A stretch of DNA of 64,000 nucleotides from Paragyromitra xinjiangensis (lineage: Eukaryota > Ascomycota > Pezizomycetes > Pezizales > Discinaceae). Positions 45,160-56,670 of this stretch are shown one piece after another. The position numbers were made by a program, and so were the translations under genes. Each line of letters starts with the position of its first letter. Position 1 is the stretch's first letter. Under the pieces are notes generated by a model. The model was given only the letters and a program-made list of their open reading frames with translations, was not told the DNA's origin and made no database searches. The DNA is taken from positions 1,674,001 through 1,738,000 of the forward strand of contig JBCAMK010000002.1 in the NCBI GenBank assembly GCA_038503065.1, in the 5' to 3' direction.

Positions 45160-48100
45160 TCTTCGTTTCGTTTCCTGGTTTCCGGTAATTCGCGTGCGAC
45201 AAGGTCAAATGGAGGGCATTATTGATAGCGAGAAGGTACCGTCCACTGTTCCGGTATTTATGTTTTGCCCAACTGCAACTACGTGTTCCAGCGGAGGCTC
45301 CTCCGATAGACGTGGGATTCAAAGATGCTATTTCGATAATTCCACCGAAAATCCCTCACCAGATTATTTTTTTTTGACCGCCGCAAGCAGTGCGGGGTAG
45401 GTTTGTGAAATGCGATTTGTCTTCCCATAGATCTCTATAAAAATTCATGGCTATATTGAACTATGGAACCAATGTCTTTACACCTCGAAGAGTTGAAGGC
45501 ATGGACTCCTATGGTTCTCGTGACTGACCATGATGCAATAAAAGTGCTCAGCTAACACCAGTAACGGCGCACGGGTTTAAAAAGCAACGTCTGTTCAGAA
45601 AGAAGTCATTCAAAAATGTAAATTTTGCAAGATAAGCAAAGTCGGAATTCTCCCCTCGGCAACGTAAATCTCCCATCTGTTTGGGTCGGCCTGCATGAAC
45701 GACGTGCCTTTAGAATCGATGAAGTCGTGGGACGAAAGCTGAAGGGAAAACCCCGGAAGCTGATATTTGGAAGCGTATTGACATGGGATTTAACCTGCCG
45801 ACATGCAGGTGTCTGGCACGTTTCCTGGGTTGCACATTCGAATGGAGGGTGAGATGGGAGGTGAAATTAGAGGCTGGGCATAATAATCCAAGCATAAAGC
45901 AAAAACTAGATTCATTTGTTTAAAACTTCATGTTCTCCTGCTCTTCAATAATCTTATCAGATCATTCAATCGCGAATCGCGATATCGGTACCCGCGGAGC
46001 ACGTCACACAGCCTACCAGTCTGCTCTGCCGGTGTGGAAACAAGGCGAACTGGCAGGTCCATTGCGTTACTGACACCCTCGACCCCACGAACTCTGAATA
46101 ACAGCCAATCGGCTGGTGTGAGTTCGGGCGGCAGAGAACGTCGCAATCCTTCCCTGGTGCGCTAGTTTTTCAGGCCTATTCGGGTGGCTTGCGTGCATCT
46201 CGGAAGTTAGGGTGGGGTCAAACGCTGATGGTTCGGATGAGTTACCGTGGACACACAGCTATCACCAAAATGAAGCTGGCTCCAAGGATATCAGTACTCC
46301 GATGTCCACGATCTCGAAAGACACGGCCAAGTGTAGGATGACGACGTCCGGTTTCAGCAAGCGAACTACACAAGGTTGCTCTTGCGGAGAGTCGTTTTTA
46401 CCTCTAAACTAACTGCGTTTCTCGGTTCGAATTTATTGATCATCAAGTGAAACGTCCGATAATTTCATCCTCGACCACCTCCATAACCGATGCTCCTAAC
46501 TCTCGCTAGGGATTAGCGAGGGATTCACTCGAAGGACGTACCTCTATTAATCCCACATCTACCATAGTGCTAGCGATCGAGGTTTCACCGCCATGCAACA
46601 GCGTTAGAAGTTTCTATTCAGCGATGATATTTGGAACAAACTCTATGTAACACAACTAGAACGACGCCGGTAGTTCAGTTTGGTGTTGTGATGCATCGAT
46701 GCTTGCCAAGAGCTATTTCTTATCCTGTAGCCGTTTAGTACTTGATAGTTGAAATTGGAGGTGTGTAGATTTCTACCCACTGGCCTTAAGCCTTCGATTA
46801 AGCCTTCGATTGTCCATTGCGTGCCTTGAGTAGTGTCCGTAAAATTTGATTTTGGCAGTCCCCGTCTGATTGTTGCTGGCATAGCCCAAATGATTCTATG
46901 AGGGCTAGAGAAGATCGTTAATGCTATCGCCAACTCGACGGCTATCCGCAGCTGTTATTGTGATGGAGATACAGGAAATCTTCATAGCGTTCTACAATGA
47001 GGGTTATATGCCCGAGTATTATAGAAAAATGACTAGCCAAGATAGCTAGCACTACGATCCTAGCTATAGGTGTTTACGTATCCACACCCTAGAAATTCCC
47101 AGACACGTCTACCTATCCGTGTCCACCCCGGTGCTCCCTCCGGTGCTTTGCTACCGACGCTTCCTGGTCTTGAAGCACCAATATTCACTAACAAGTAAAT
47201 CTTAGGTGCAGGATATAGTCTTATGCAGGAGCGTAACGACGAAGGGACCCTGTTTGCACTGACCCCAAAGCAAAGGATTTTGGCAAATTTCCACTTTAGC
47301 TACTAGAGCAGGTGTCCCATGGCTACACAGGCCCCCAGCATTCCCGAGAACATCCCTGATTTTATCGCTCCAGGTTACTGGGTTGCCGGGTCATGCTAAG
47401 CGAATTATCAGAAAGGGGCTGCATAGAATTCAGATACATAAGTTTCATCCAGGCATGTCATACGAGCAGAGTAAGCCTTCTACCAACATATGGCGAATAT
47501 CCCTGAACCCTCGTTCCGATGCCGGTCGGTCAACAGCCCGGAGCTGTATCTCGGCCAAGCGAATTCCATCAATTATTCTTAAACATGCCAATTTGGGAAT
47601 TTTAAAGACCTTCAAGCTTACGCGAATCGCCAATTGCAAGGTTGCCAGCTTTAGAGTAGAAAATAATAATTAACTTTGTTTGGAGAGATGTTGCATGAGC
47701 GCATCCGTACAAGAGGGTCCGAACCATATCGTCTTCTATAATAATTTCACATGCCGTTATATCTACCCTAGTACTAGGATGCTAACACTGATCGACTGGT
47801 AGGGTCGCTAGCGTATCATAATTAAACCCTTTCTTGGTATAAGTCAAGGGAGACGTGGATACGAACGCCATGCTTCCATGTGGTTATGGAACATCGTTTG
47901 GAACACGCCGCAGGAACCGATCTCTAGGTCGAAGAAGATTGCTCAGAACATGAACGCTAACACTGTTGGAGCTAGATTTGTTATCAGGAGTGGATTGCCA
48001 TCACCGGTGGATTGTGCACGGATCTCCATGAGATCTTTGTTCTGTTGAATCCTGTTGAGAATCCTGTTCTCGGCTTCCCCGCCCATTCTTGCCATCATTA

Positions 48101-48250
48101 TTGGACTCTCGCATAAGGGGGGTGTCACTTCCCCGGAAATTCTCGTCTTCCCCCCCCCACAGCCCTTTATAAGCTCCCGGATATCCCCTGGCTGAATTCG
48201 GATCCTGTAGCTCCTTCCATGTCGAGAGCGAACCCTTAACTTCACGACAT
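45160..48250. other. gene-poor intergenic region
   Basis: About 3 kb between the TRK start and the rhodopsin/MFS start. Open frames are all below about 100 codons and lack domain-like sequence. A short direct duplication AAGCCTTCGATT is seen at about 46789 and 46801. A C tract lies near 48151-48160. Nothing else is supported. Confidence 0.45.
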
Positions 48251-48255
48251 TGAAT

Positions 48256-51203
48256 ATGGTTAGATATGAGTCGACAGCATCGCTAGTTACCGCGATGACG
48301 AGTATCTCGCTGGGGTTCTCGTTCTTCGCGGTGGTTCTTCGATTTGTCTCGAGGGGGATGATATCGAAGAGGATAAATCCAGATGACTGGTTAATTGCGT
48401 TTGCTTGGGTGTGTAGCATTTCATGGAAATCAAGATTCGCACGTCACGTGCTAAATTTGTTGCGTAGATATTGTCTTTTGGAATTGTTTTTAGCATTTGT
48501 TTGGGTAAGCTTGGCACCATCCTCGAGTATATGTTTGCTGGACTCCATCAAGTTGCTGATGGTTAGTTTTTTTTGAACTAGGCACTACCTATGGATTGGG
48601 AAAACCAATTATATCTAACGAGCATGTAATGCCAGAACGAAAGGTGGGTAATCACCTATGTCTACTGTCGTCATAGTGTGTTTGCAGGTTCTAAAAATTC
48701 GATGTATGCTGTCATAGACACGATATGTATACACTCTTTTATACGTAAGGATCTGAATACCCTACTTCAACTCGTGCCTCAGATTGTAACGGTAACAGCA
48801 ACCTGCCCTTATGGCCACAAAGACTTCGATATTATTATTCTACCTCAACATATCCCAAAACTTCAGGCTGGTCCGATGGGGGAATTGGGCTACATTATTC
48901 GTGGTCAATGTTGCGGGCATTATATTGACATTTCTCGTTGCGTTTCCATGCAATCCGGTTCGTGGTTAATATGAGTCTACTTCATGTCACCAGGAACATT
49001 GACCTTTTGCCTTCTAGTTGTCTGCAACTTTCCTCGAGGATTCACCCTCAGGAGCAAAATGCATTGAGATCTATACCCTTATTTACACTTCTGCGCCTAT
49101 AAACGTCATTACCGACCTCGCGATCCTGATTTTACCGATGCCAGTTTTAACGTCCCTCCGACTACCGAAGAAGCAGAAATTAATATTAATAATGGTCTTC
49201 GCCGGAGGCGGATTGTAGGTTCTTCTATTTGCTTCAGATGCCTTCCGATCACTAAATTGCAATGATAAAATAGGACCTCAATCATCGGTATTATTAGGAT
49301 CTACTACTTTGAGAAAACTCTTTCTCGTACAGGCCCTAACCATGCCTTGGTTACAAGCGAACGTACACACACGCGTAGGGAAAAACTTTGATTCCAAGCT
49401 TATCGAACTAGCATCCTAACACAAAATCTAGGGGACGGCGCATTATCTTTCATGTGGAGTAGTGTCGAAATCAATGCCGGCATCTTATGCGCTTCGATAC
49501 CGATAATTAAGCCTCTCATCGTTAAATTTTTTCCTGGCTGTGTCGGCGTCGACAGATCATCCGTCTCGCAGGATACCAATATTACATCTACTCAAGACTC
49601 CACTGAGTTCATCACTTTCGAATCGCCAAAATCTGCCATTGCCCTCTCGTTTAGGGAGTCTTTGAAGCCGCTCTGTCTTGTGACGGTGCTTTTTTTCCTT
49701 TGGGGGTTTTCGCATGGGTTTGTCAATACGTGCAATACTAAGTTCGAGACTTTGTTGGGGATTTCAGTGGGGCAGTCGCTTGGGCTCCATGCGGCGTATT
49801 TTAGGTGGGTTCTAGCGTGGTGAATGGATGGTGTTCGTGTACTGATGTTGATGTCTAATTATAGTGGATACTTCGCTGCCCCGCTTTTGTTCTCGGGGTT
49901 TTCTCTGAAAAGATACGGATTCAAGGTTACGTTCATAATAGGACTTTGTATTGACGGTTGTGGCTGTTTAATCTACTGGCCTTCTGCAGTGTTACAAAGT
50001 TATCCCGGGTTTTGTATCTCAATGGTGGTAGTTGGGTCAGGTTTGGCGACGTATGTTTTTTCGCAGTGACCAGATTGGCAGTTTTCCATAGCTAACTAAG
50101 GAATTTAACAGGCTTGAAGTGGCTGCAAACTCCTTCGTAATCCTATGCGGACCCACGCGGTTTGGCGAGGCTCGTGTGAACTTTTCACAGGGCTTCCAAG
50201 CAATTGGGGCAACGGTCGGGCCTATTGTGGCGACGCTGGTTCTACCAGAATTCGTAGTTGGAGAAACATCACTCGGGAATGTACAATGGGTATATTTGGG
50301 AAACGCCTTCTTCGTCTTCCTACTAGCAATTGCGTATTATTATTGCAGTATCCCGGAGGTGAAGTAAGTTTAAACCCATTACCCCTACGTCATTCAAAGC
50401 TCATCATGAATCATTGAAGGGATTCGGATTTCCCTACAGGCCCTGAACGCCACGTGCCAGCAACTTTATGGAGGAGTAAATTCAGAATAGGTCTCGCATG
50501 GGCAATGTTAGCGCAGTGTCTCTATACCGGCGCTCAGGAGATTATGTCAACTTTCGCCAGTACTTATCTTGATGAAGGATCTTCCGATATGTACGAGTTT
50601 TCGAATGTTAACCACGGATTATTTGCCGCCGGAAGGTTTGCTGCTAGCTTCACGATGCTCATATTTCGACCAAGATGGATTTTGTCCATCGCACTTGGAG
50701 TGTCTACTATTGCCTCGGTTTTCGCTATGATATCTACAGATAAAAGAGTTGGCCTCATAATGATTCGGCTCATATTTTTCTTCGAGGTGAGGCCCCAAGT
50801 ACCTTAATTAGCATCGCGTTATAATCTCGCTAACTTCAGTTTCACCAACCAGGCAAGTGTCTTTCCAACCATATTCGCAACAGGGATCCGCGGTCTAGGG
50901 AAATACAGCAAAGATGCCGCACAATTCATTGTCTCCTCCGTCGTTGGAGCTGCAATTTTCCCACCTGCATATTACGCTGTTCTCAAAGATAGTAACCCTG
51001 GACACGCGATGAGTGTTACTCTTGCTTTATTTAGCATAGCATTGACTTATCCGATATATCTGTGTATTTCACCAAGGGAAAGGGACAGATTAGATAGGCA
51101 TCGCAATTTAGGGGTTGTAGTTAAGGACCGACCAGTATCTATCGCTCTCCAAGATATCGATTCGAAATCCACCAGTAGACGACAGTACGTCGAAGTTACA
51201 TGA
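48256..51203 (+). CDS. Pth11-like rhodopsin domain fused to FHS/fucose-permease-type MFS transporter, 754 aa
   Basis: Twelve exons add to 2265 nt in frame: 48256-48408, 48468-48504, 48582-48643, 48718-48744, 48799-48957, 49018-49214, 49274-49374, 49432-49804, 49865-50050, 50112-50363, 50420-50786, 50853-51203. Residues 1-280 are a seven-helix fungal rhodopsin (Pth11-like/CFEM-GPCR-type) domain: VLRFVSRGMISKRINPDDWL, TTYGLGKP, MATKTSILLFYL, FRLVRWGNW, PMPVLTSLRLPKKQKL, MWSSVEINAGILCASIP. A roughly 30-residue Ser/Thr-rich linker leads within exon 8 into a 12-helix MFS domain from about residue 312 (SFRESLKPLCLVTVLFFLWG, FGEARVNFSQGFQAIGATVG, ASVFPTIFATGIRGLG). There is no Met at the start of the MFS part, so a separate gene is unlikely. 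Possibly a transporter with a built-in sensing module; ligand and substrate unknown. Intron 10 ends in AAG. Confidence 0.9.
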
Positions 51204-51827
51204 CAAGGGGCTCTGCAGTTCCGTTTATGATGTACTTTATGAAATTCAATCTTGTATATATTATACCATGACCTGTTTTCCGACGCCAATTATCCGAAAA
51301 TCCTGGGTTGCTCAGATAGTGATCGGTCGGGTACGCGATATGAGAAGCGCATCTACTATTATATTGGACCAGCCGAGAGCCCGAAAGGGATGGCTTTAGA
51401 GTGCGTGCTACTACTCACCCTTCAGCCCTCATAAATGCCGTTCGCGCCGCATCGCATAGTGCTCAGAATATCCGATTGTTTATACTGGATACCGCCAACA
51501 CATGCCGGATGTGCGTCATTACAGAAGATCTAAGGTCACTAGCGACGCTAAAACCCCAGTACCCCGGAAATCATAGCCTTTATAATGGTATCCACACCGG
51601 AAAATGTGGGGAGAAGGTTTACTATTATCATCTTTCCGGTTGACCGTGGCTAATAAACTGCCCAGCCTGAATACGAACCCCTGCTGGACGTCTTGAACAG
51701 AAGATTCAAGACTCGGACATTATTAATGAATGGGGGCCGGAGTAGGTCATGTTAAATAGAAGGTTGGGGGGGGCGTGTTTTCTTTTCTGCAATCCTCATT
51801 AAGTTCATCCCACGAAAATAGGATACA

Positions 51828-53256
51828 ATGTTGGTCGGAATTTCCTCGCTCTCGAAAATCGCAGCATTGCTGTTGGCAGTGTCCGTAGACGCTAGCCCAA
51901 CTGGGGAATATGATTCCGGTTTAGCTGCTCGGAATCCGGAATCTGCTTCCTGGGGAAAAATTAAGAATTTGGTTGTCTTTGGAGATAGGTGAGTTTATTC
52001 AGGAATTGTAGCTGCAATGGTGTTTCTCGAGCTCTTACACTAGTAATTTAGTTATACCGACGAAGGCCGGTTAGGCTACTTCATCGACCATAATGGAACG
52101 GCTCCGCCTGTGGGATATATTCAAGCAAAAGTCAGTAGCCCCCTAATTGGAGTATTGGAGTTACAGTTGGCCATTTCAGTCAGATTTTCCAAATCTCATC
52201 TCACACTTGGTGGCCAATTGCCACTCCTACCCCTTAGTATATTCATATCCTGGGAAACATCTTATTGACATACTGTAGAGTTCCTCTACTGCCTCCGGCG
52301 GCAAAAGTTGGGCCCGCTTTGTCTCCCAATACACTGGGGTTACCCTCTATAATTATGCCGTCTCTGGCGCCGTTTGTTCTAACGAGCTTACTCCACGATG
52401 GCTTGCACAAATCAACGGCCCCTTCCCCTCAGTTCTTGAGTACGAACTTCCCGCATTCAAAGCCGACTTCCCTCAGCGCTCCCATCGCCTCAAGACCGAC
52501 GAAACTCTCTACGCGATCTGGATTGGCACAAATGATGTTGGAGGTGATGCTATCATTACTGGCCAGCCACATGTCGGACTAACGAACTATACGAGCTGTG
52601 TGATTGAGACCCTTGCGGGGCTATATAAGTATGGAGCTAGGAATTTCGCTTTACTTAATCTAGCACCGCTTGAACACGCTCCGCTCTACGCACCGGTTAG
52701 TGAGGGTGGAAGTGAGGGACCGAATAGGTTTTGGAGAGGAAGAAGCGGAAATGCGACAGTTATTAGTACAAGGATGAGGGATTTGGTTCAGGGTGGTAAT
52801 GAGATATACAAGTACCGGATTCCATTTGAAGTTACTGCAGGTGCACTACAAGGATCGAAGATTGCCGTGATCGACACCTATGGACTGGTACGCTAAGCTA
52901 TTAAACCTCCATGATGAAAATGTGAAGAGAAGCTGACCGGCGGTAGATCACTGATATTCGCAATAATCCGGCGAACTACTTGAATGGTTCCCAACCGCTG
53001 AATGTGACGGGTTTCACCGATCATTGTGATTTGGATGGTGCTTGTAAGTTTCTTTCCTTCCCGTGCATATGCCTTTTTCTATAGTTTTTCGAGTTGATAA
53101 GTTTTTCGTACAGGCACCATTTACCGTCCGAATGATCGTGACTCGTTCCTGTGGTACGATGACTTGCATCCATCGGAGCAGGTACACCGTATTATCGCTA
53201 AGGAGTTTGCAAAGGCGGTCCAAAAGAAGGTCAGCCAGTGGGCCACATTTTGGTAA
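51828..53256 (+). CDS. secreted GDSL/SGNH esterase, carbohydrate esterase family 16-like, 362 aa
   Basis: Probably deacetylates carbohydrate oligomers outside the cell (CE16 acetylesterase or GDSL lipase-like). Five exons join in frame: 51828-51988, 52052-52130, 52279-52887, 52947-53043, 53114-53256. It has a signal peptide (MLVGISSLSKIAALLLAVSV, cleavage near residue 22), block I VVFGDSYTDEGRLG with catalytic Ser54 split by intron 1, GGKSWARFVSQYTGVTLYNY, block III-type WIGTNDVGG, and the terminal Asp-His pair in WYDDLHPSEQ. Length and motif order match CE16-like fungal enzymes. Intron 2 is longest (148 nt). With the GH3 beta-glucosidase elsewhere in the window it belongs to plant-polymer degradation, but the two are not clustered. 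Confidence 0.93.
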
Positions 53257-53259
53257 AAG

Positions 53260-53770
53260 AGTCTTTGTCAAAACTTAGTGAATCATGTATTATATGAAAT
53301 GTGGTTAGGGTCGTGAGGGTGTATGTATACTTTAGACCATGAAATAAAACCAAAATCCCGTTCAAGTGAACCGGGGACCGGGAGAATACTCCCCGAAACA
53401 TGTCTTAAGCGCAGGATTCGCCTCAGTATCACTACTCTGAGCACCCTTGCAGTTACCTCCCCCTTTTCATTCATAACACATCAAATTATCATTCGATCTT
53501 TGATTAGCTAAATGAGGTCCAGACAAAACTCTCTAGAGCCCTTTCTCATGATGTATATAATGTACCTCCTTACATTAACGGCGATCATCAAAAATTTCTC
53601 ATCCACCACTATCACTATCCCCACTATCCCCACTATCCTCACTACATGTATCCTCCAGACCAAAGTAAACCCTATTTGCCTCAGGATATTCATACCGTGA
53701 GTAGAAAGGGATATAATCATCATTATTCGCCGCTACAAACAAAAAACAACTCATAAATGAGCCAAGTAAA
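53260..53770. other. intergenic, convergent 3' ends
   Basis: Contains the 3' flanks of the esterase gene and of the small secreted protein gene. A short simple repeat of CACTATCCC units occurs at about 53616-53632. No gene. Confidence 0.45.
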
Positions 53771-53772
53771 AC

Positions 53773-54549
53773 TCAAGGATCAATATAAGGATATTCTATA
53801 AATTCAAGTGACGGCTTACACTTCTGATTCGTCCAGTACCCATCTTTCCCATATATCCGGTAGTCGTTCTTCTTTTTCAAGCACGGAAAAATACTCTTAA
53901 GCCAATCCCAGAAGCGTTGAAAGGCGTTCTTTTTCCTATTCTTATTCTTATTCTTATTCTTATTCTTTTTCTTATTCTTTTTATTTTTCTCTGTGACCGG
54001 ACGTAATGTTAGAGGTTTCTCCTCATCCACAAACTAGAACCTAGGAGACAGTATACGTACCTTCATTCGCTGCCGCCTCCCACACCTTCCTATACTCAGG
54101 AGTCGGGTAGAGATACGACTGTGAAAGTCAATACTTGATCCTAACGAATAATAAAACTTGGGCTATTTTACCTCCACACATGTTTCCTCCTCCCTCTGTC
54201 CAGTAATCGTGTTCCATAACCTGGAGATAGGATTCGGCTTCTTATATAACCCGTTCGGTATCTCTATGCAGCTTTCAACAGCATTCGGTTTATTAGATAT
54301 AACGCTGGGGCTCTCATCGAGTTTAGTTTGCTTTGCTGGCTCTGGCTTCGGTTTCTGTTTGCTAGGCTTCGGTTGGACTGTACCGTCTAAGAATTGAAGA
54401 TCGAAAATGCTGGTGCTGGGGGAAGAGAGGAGTTCTAATGGCTCATGTGATTGTGTGCTGACTAGGGAGTTGGGTAAGGGTAGGGAGATAGTGGATAAGA
54501 CAGCCAACGATAAACAGAGAAGAAGCTGAAAGAGAGAGGTGAGATTCAT
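53773..54549 (-). CDS. small secreted Lys/Asn-rich protein, 217 aa
   Basis: Three exons join in frame (descending): 54549-54172, 54118-54061, 53990-53773. The chosen ATG gives a clean signal peptide (MNLTSLFQLLLCLSLAVLST); an in-frame ATG 36 codons upstream (54657) would bury it. The mature protein has a Pro/Lys-rich segment (VQPKPSKQKPKPEPAKQTK), a two-Cys region, then an Asn/Lys run encoded by a hexanucleotide microsatellite (53930-53990), and a C-terminal FQRFWDWLKSIFPCLKKK. No known domain. Small size, secretion, Cys content and repeat-driven variability are features shared with candidate effectors, but this is inference. Confidence 0.65.
53930..53990 (-). repeat. AAGAAT-type microsatellite inside a coding exon
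   Basis: On the plus strand the tract reads as repeated TTCTTA/TTCTTT units; on the coding strand it encodes alternating Lys and Asn. Units are hexanucleotides, so slippage changes length by two residues without breaking the frame. Confidence 0.85.
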
Positions 54550-54659
54550 GACTTCGTTTACCCTGGGATCCTCAACCAGGAAAGGAGAAAAACGAATAAT
54601 CTTCGCTGCCTGAGAGGGAGAGTTGACAGCTGCAGACTGAAACTCACTCATGGGCATAA

Positions 54660-56560
54660 TGTTCCCGAAGAGAGTTGCTTGGCTATGCTTACCATTAAGT
54701 CAATTAGGGTTCTTTGTGTGCAAAATTAGTAGTCACGCCCGTGGAAGTTTGAAACAGTGAGTGCTGAGATTAAAACATATCCTCTCTAAAGTAAAGCTTT
54801 CGATGGGAACTTATTAGCTTTTCACGTGATTGGCCACATGCATCTATTAAATTCCTCGAGCTAAACCAGCCTACGATATAAATAAAATGTGAGAGATCTT
54901 TGCTGACATTTTTCTGACTAAGGGGCGAAATCCTCCTAGGAGGAAAGGCATCTCGCAGTGACTAAAAGCTAGATCATTGACATCAACCATTATTCACTTA
55001 GGCATCACACATTACCATTCAGTGTAAGAACGACCTAAACTCGTTTACTCATCAGATGATATCCGTGCTACCGTGGTAATATGCCTCATCCAAGTGACAG
55101 CCAATAAATAAAAGTGGTTGTTATGCAAGCTGTCCCGCGCCGATCTGATCGAGTATCTAAATCCATGAACCATGATGGTGGAAACGGTGTCAGTCAGGCA
55201 CGGAATCTTTTACGCAACATTTTTTTGAGCATTTTAAACACAGCCCAGCCGTCTCGGTTATGACACCAAGTTTCATTTTTATTTTCAGAAAGTTTAAGAG
55301 CATTTGTAAATGGATCTTCTCCGGGCGAGGAGTATGGTAAAGGATGTGTAACCCGATTAAGGGCTTCCTTGTTGGTTGGGCACTTGCAACTATGTAACTG
55401 TTCTCCGATTTCTACCGAAAGTTATTGCCGGTGGGGACAGACAGAGCGGGATTACTTGAGAAAGTGTGTCAACTGACCCGCATGCGTAGCATCTCCCACC
55501 GGAGACATGGAAGGCCTTGTAAACCTCTAAGAATCCGAGACTGTAGATCCCTCAATAGAACTTTTAGTAATAGACTTGCAAAAGCTCCGTTTTCAGACGA
55601 AAACGAAAACGAAACTCAGAACAAGCTTAGTGAAATCACGTGACACATATACGCCATATTGTGTTGTGTAATTCTGGAAGACGAAGAATTCCCCCTCCCC
55701 ACGAAGTCTCAAGGCTCCAGTATCTCTCGGGGATCTCCCACGGGATTTCGCGTGATTTCATCTCTAAGTTGAAGTCCAATCGGCAAACAAATTCGGCATC
55801 GTGTCTCACCATTGCGGCTTTTTCCCGTGTCCCCGACATCTCTGGTTCCCATTTTGGCAAGAGAAAAAAACTTACAATTGAGACATGAGGGAAATCTTGA
55901 GACGTGACGGATAGAGGCGGGCGTCTTTTCGTTTTTTCTCGAGTTCCCCACAAAGCTGCTTTTCCACTTGAAAAATGATTCAACGTGCATGATAAGCGAA
56001 AAATCGAGGTTTTCACCCCGCCCTGCCCAGCCAGCAACCAGAACCCCACGCTTTCGAACCCCGGCACGATCCGAGTTCTAACCTCACTCCATTGACACGC
56101 CAAAACTGCTCTCGTCTCCCCACAACCTTTATTCTTGTGTGGGCTGAGCGACATCCCATATCTGCATCCCCATCTCTGCACCCCTCCATTCCGTGCAACC
56201 CCTCCACCCTGATTGCGCTCATCCACTCATTAAAAGCCCAGTCCAAGTATTTAAGAAGGGCAACGTAGAACGAAATGGCCGGGTCTGTTTTTGCTTGCAG
56301 GATCGCTGCTTCTGGGAGTCGATTAAGTTTGAATCTACGGCACCACACATCCCAACTACCATACGTGAGGATATCAAGTCTTGTAGGGCTGAAGCCACAG
56401 TATACCAATATCGGTAAGCTCCATCTTCCTGTCATCATGTAGGATCTTGCACTTGTCATCATGCCGTGGCTAGATCTGGAGGTGATTACATACCACATCC
56501 AGGACAGCAGAACCGAAAGCTGCCCCAGAGATGATATCTAGTGTTCCTCCACAGATCTGC
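54660..56560. other. intergenic, no gene seen
   Basis: A 196-codon open frame on the minus strand (55636-56226) lacks any domain-like sequence and leader and overlaps other equally long frames, so it is treated as chance in a GC-balanced region. No repeat or RNA gene noticed. Confidence 0.4.
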
Positions 56561-56564
56561 ACAT

Positions 56565-56665
56565 GACTCAGCGATATATCTTCACCCCTCTTCTCTGCCC
56601 CCTCCCCCGTTATGTATCTTCTCGCCTGCATCAGACAGCCTTAACCAATTGAGTCTTCATCATCT
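56565..56665 (+). promoter_or_regulatory. pyrimidine-rich core promoter/leader of alanine aminotransferase
   Basis: The CT-rich tract ATCTTCACCCCTCTTCTCTG, then CCCCCTCCCCCG, lies 30-90 bp before the start codon, with CCAAT-like AACCAATTGAG at about 56642-56652. Confidence 0.5.
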
Positions 56666-56670
56666 CTAAT

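Noticed and set aside
55636..56226. 196-codon open frame on the minus strand
   Set aside because: Overlaps other long frames in the same region, has no leader and no family-like motifs.
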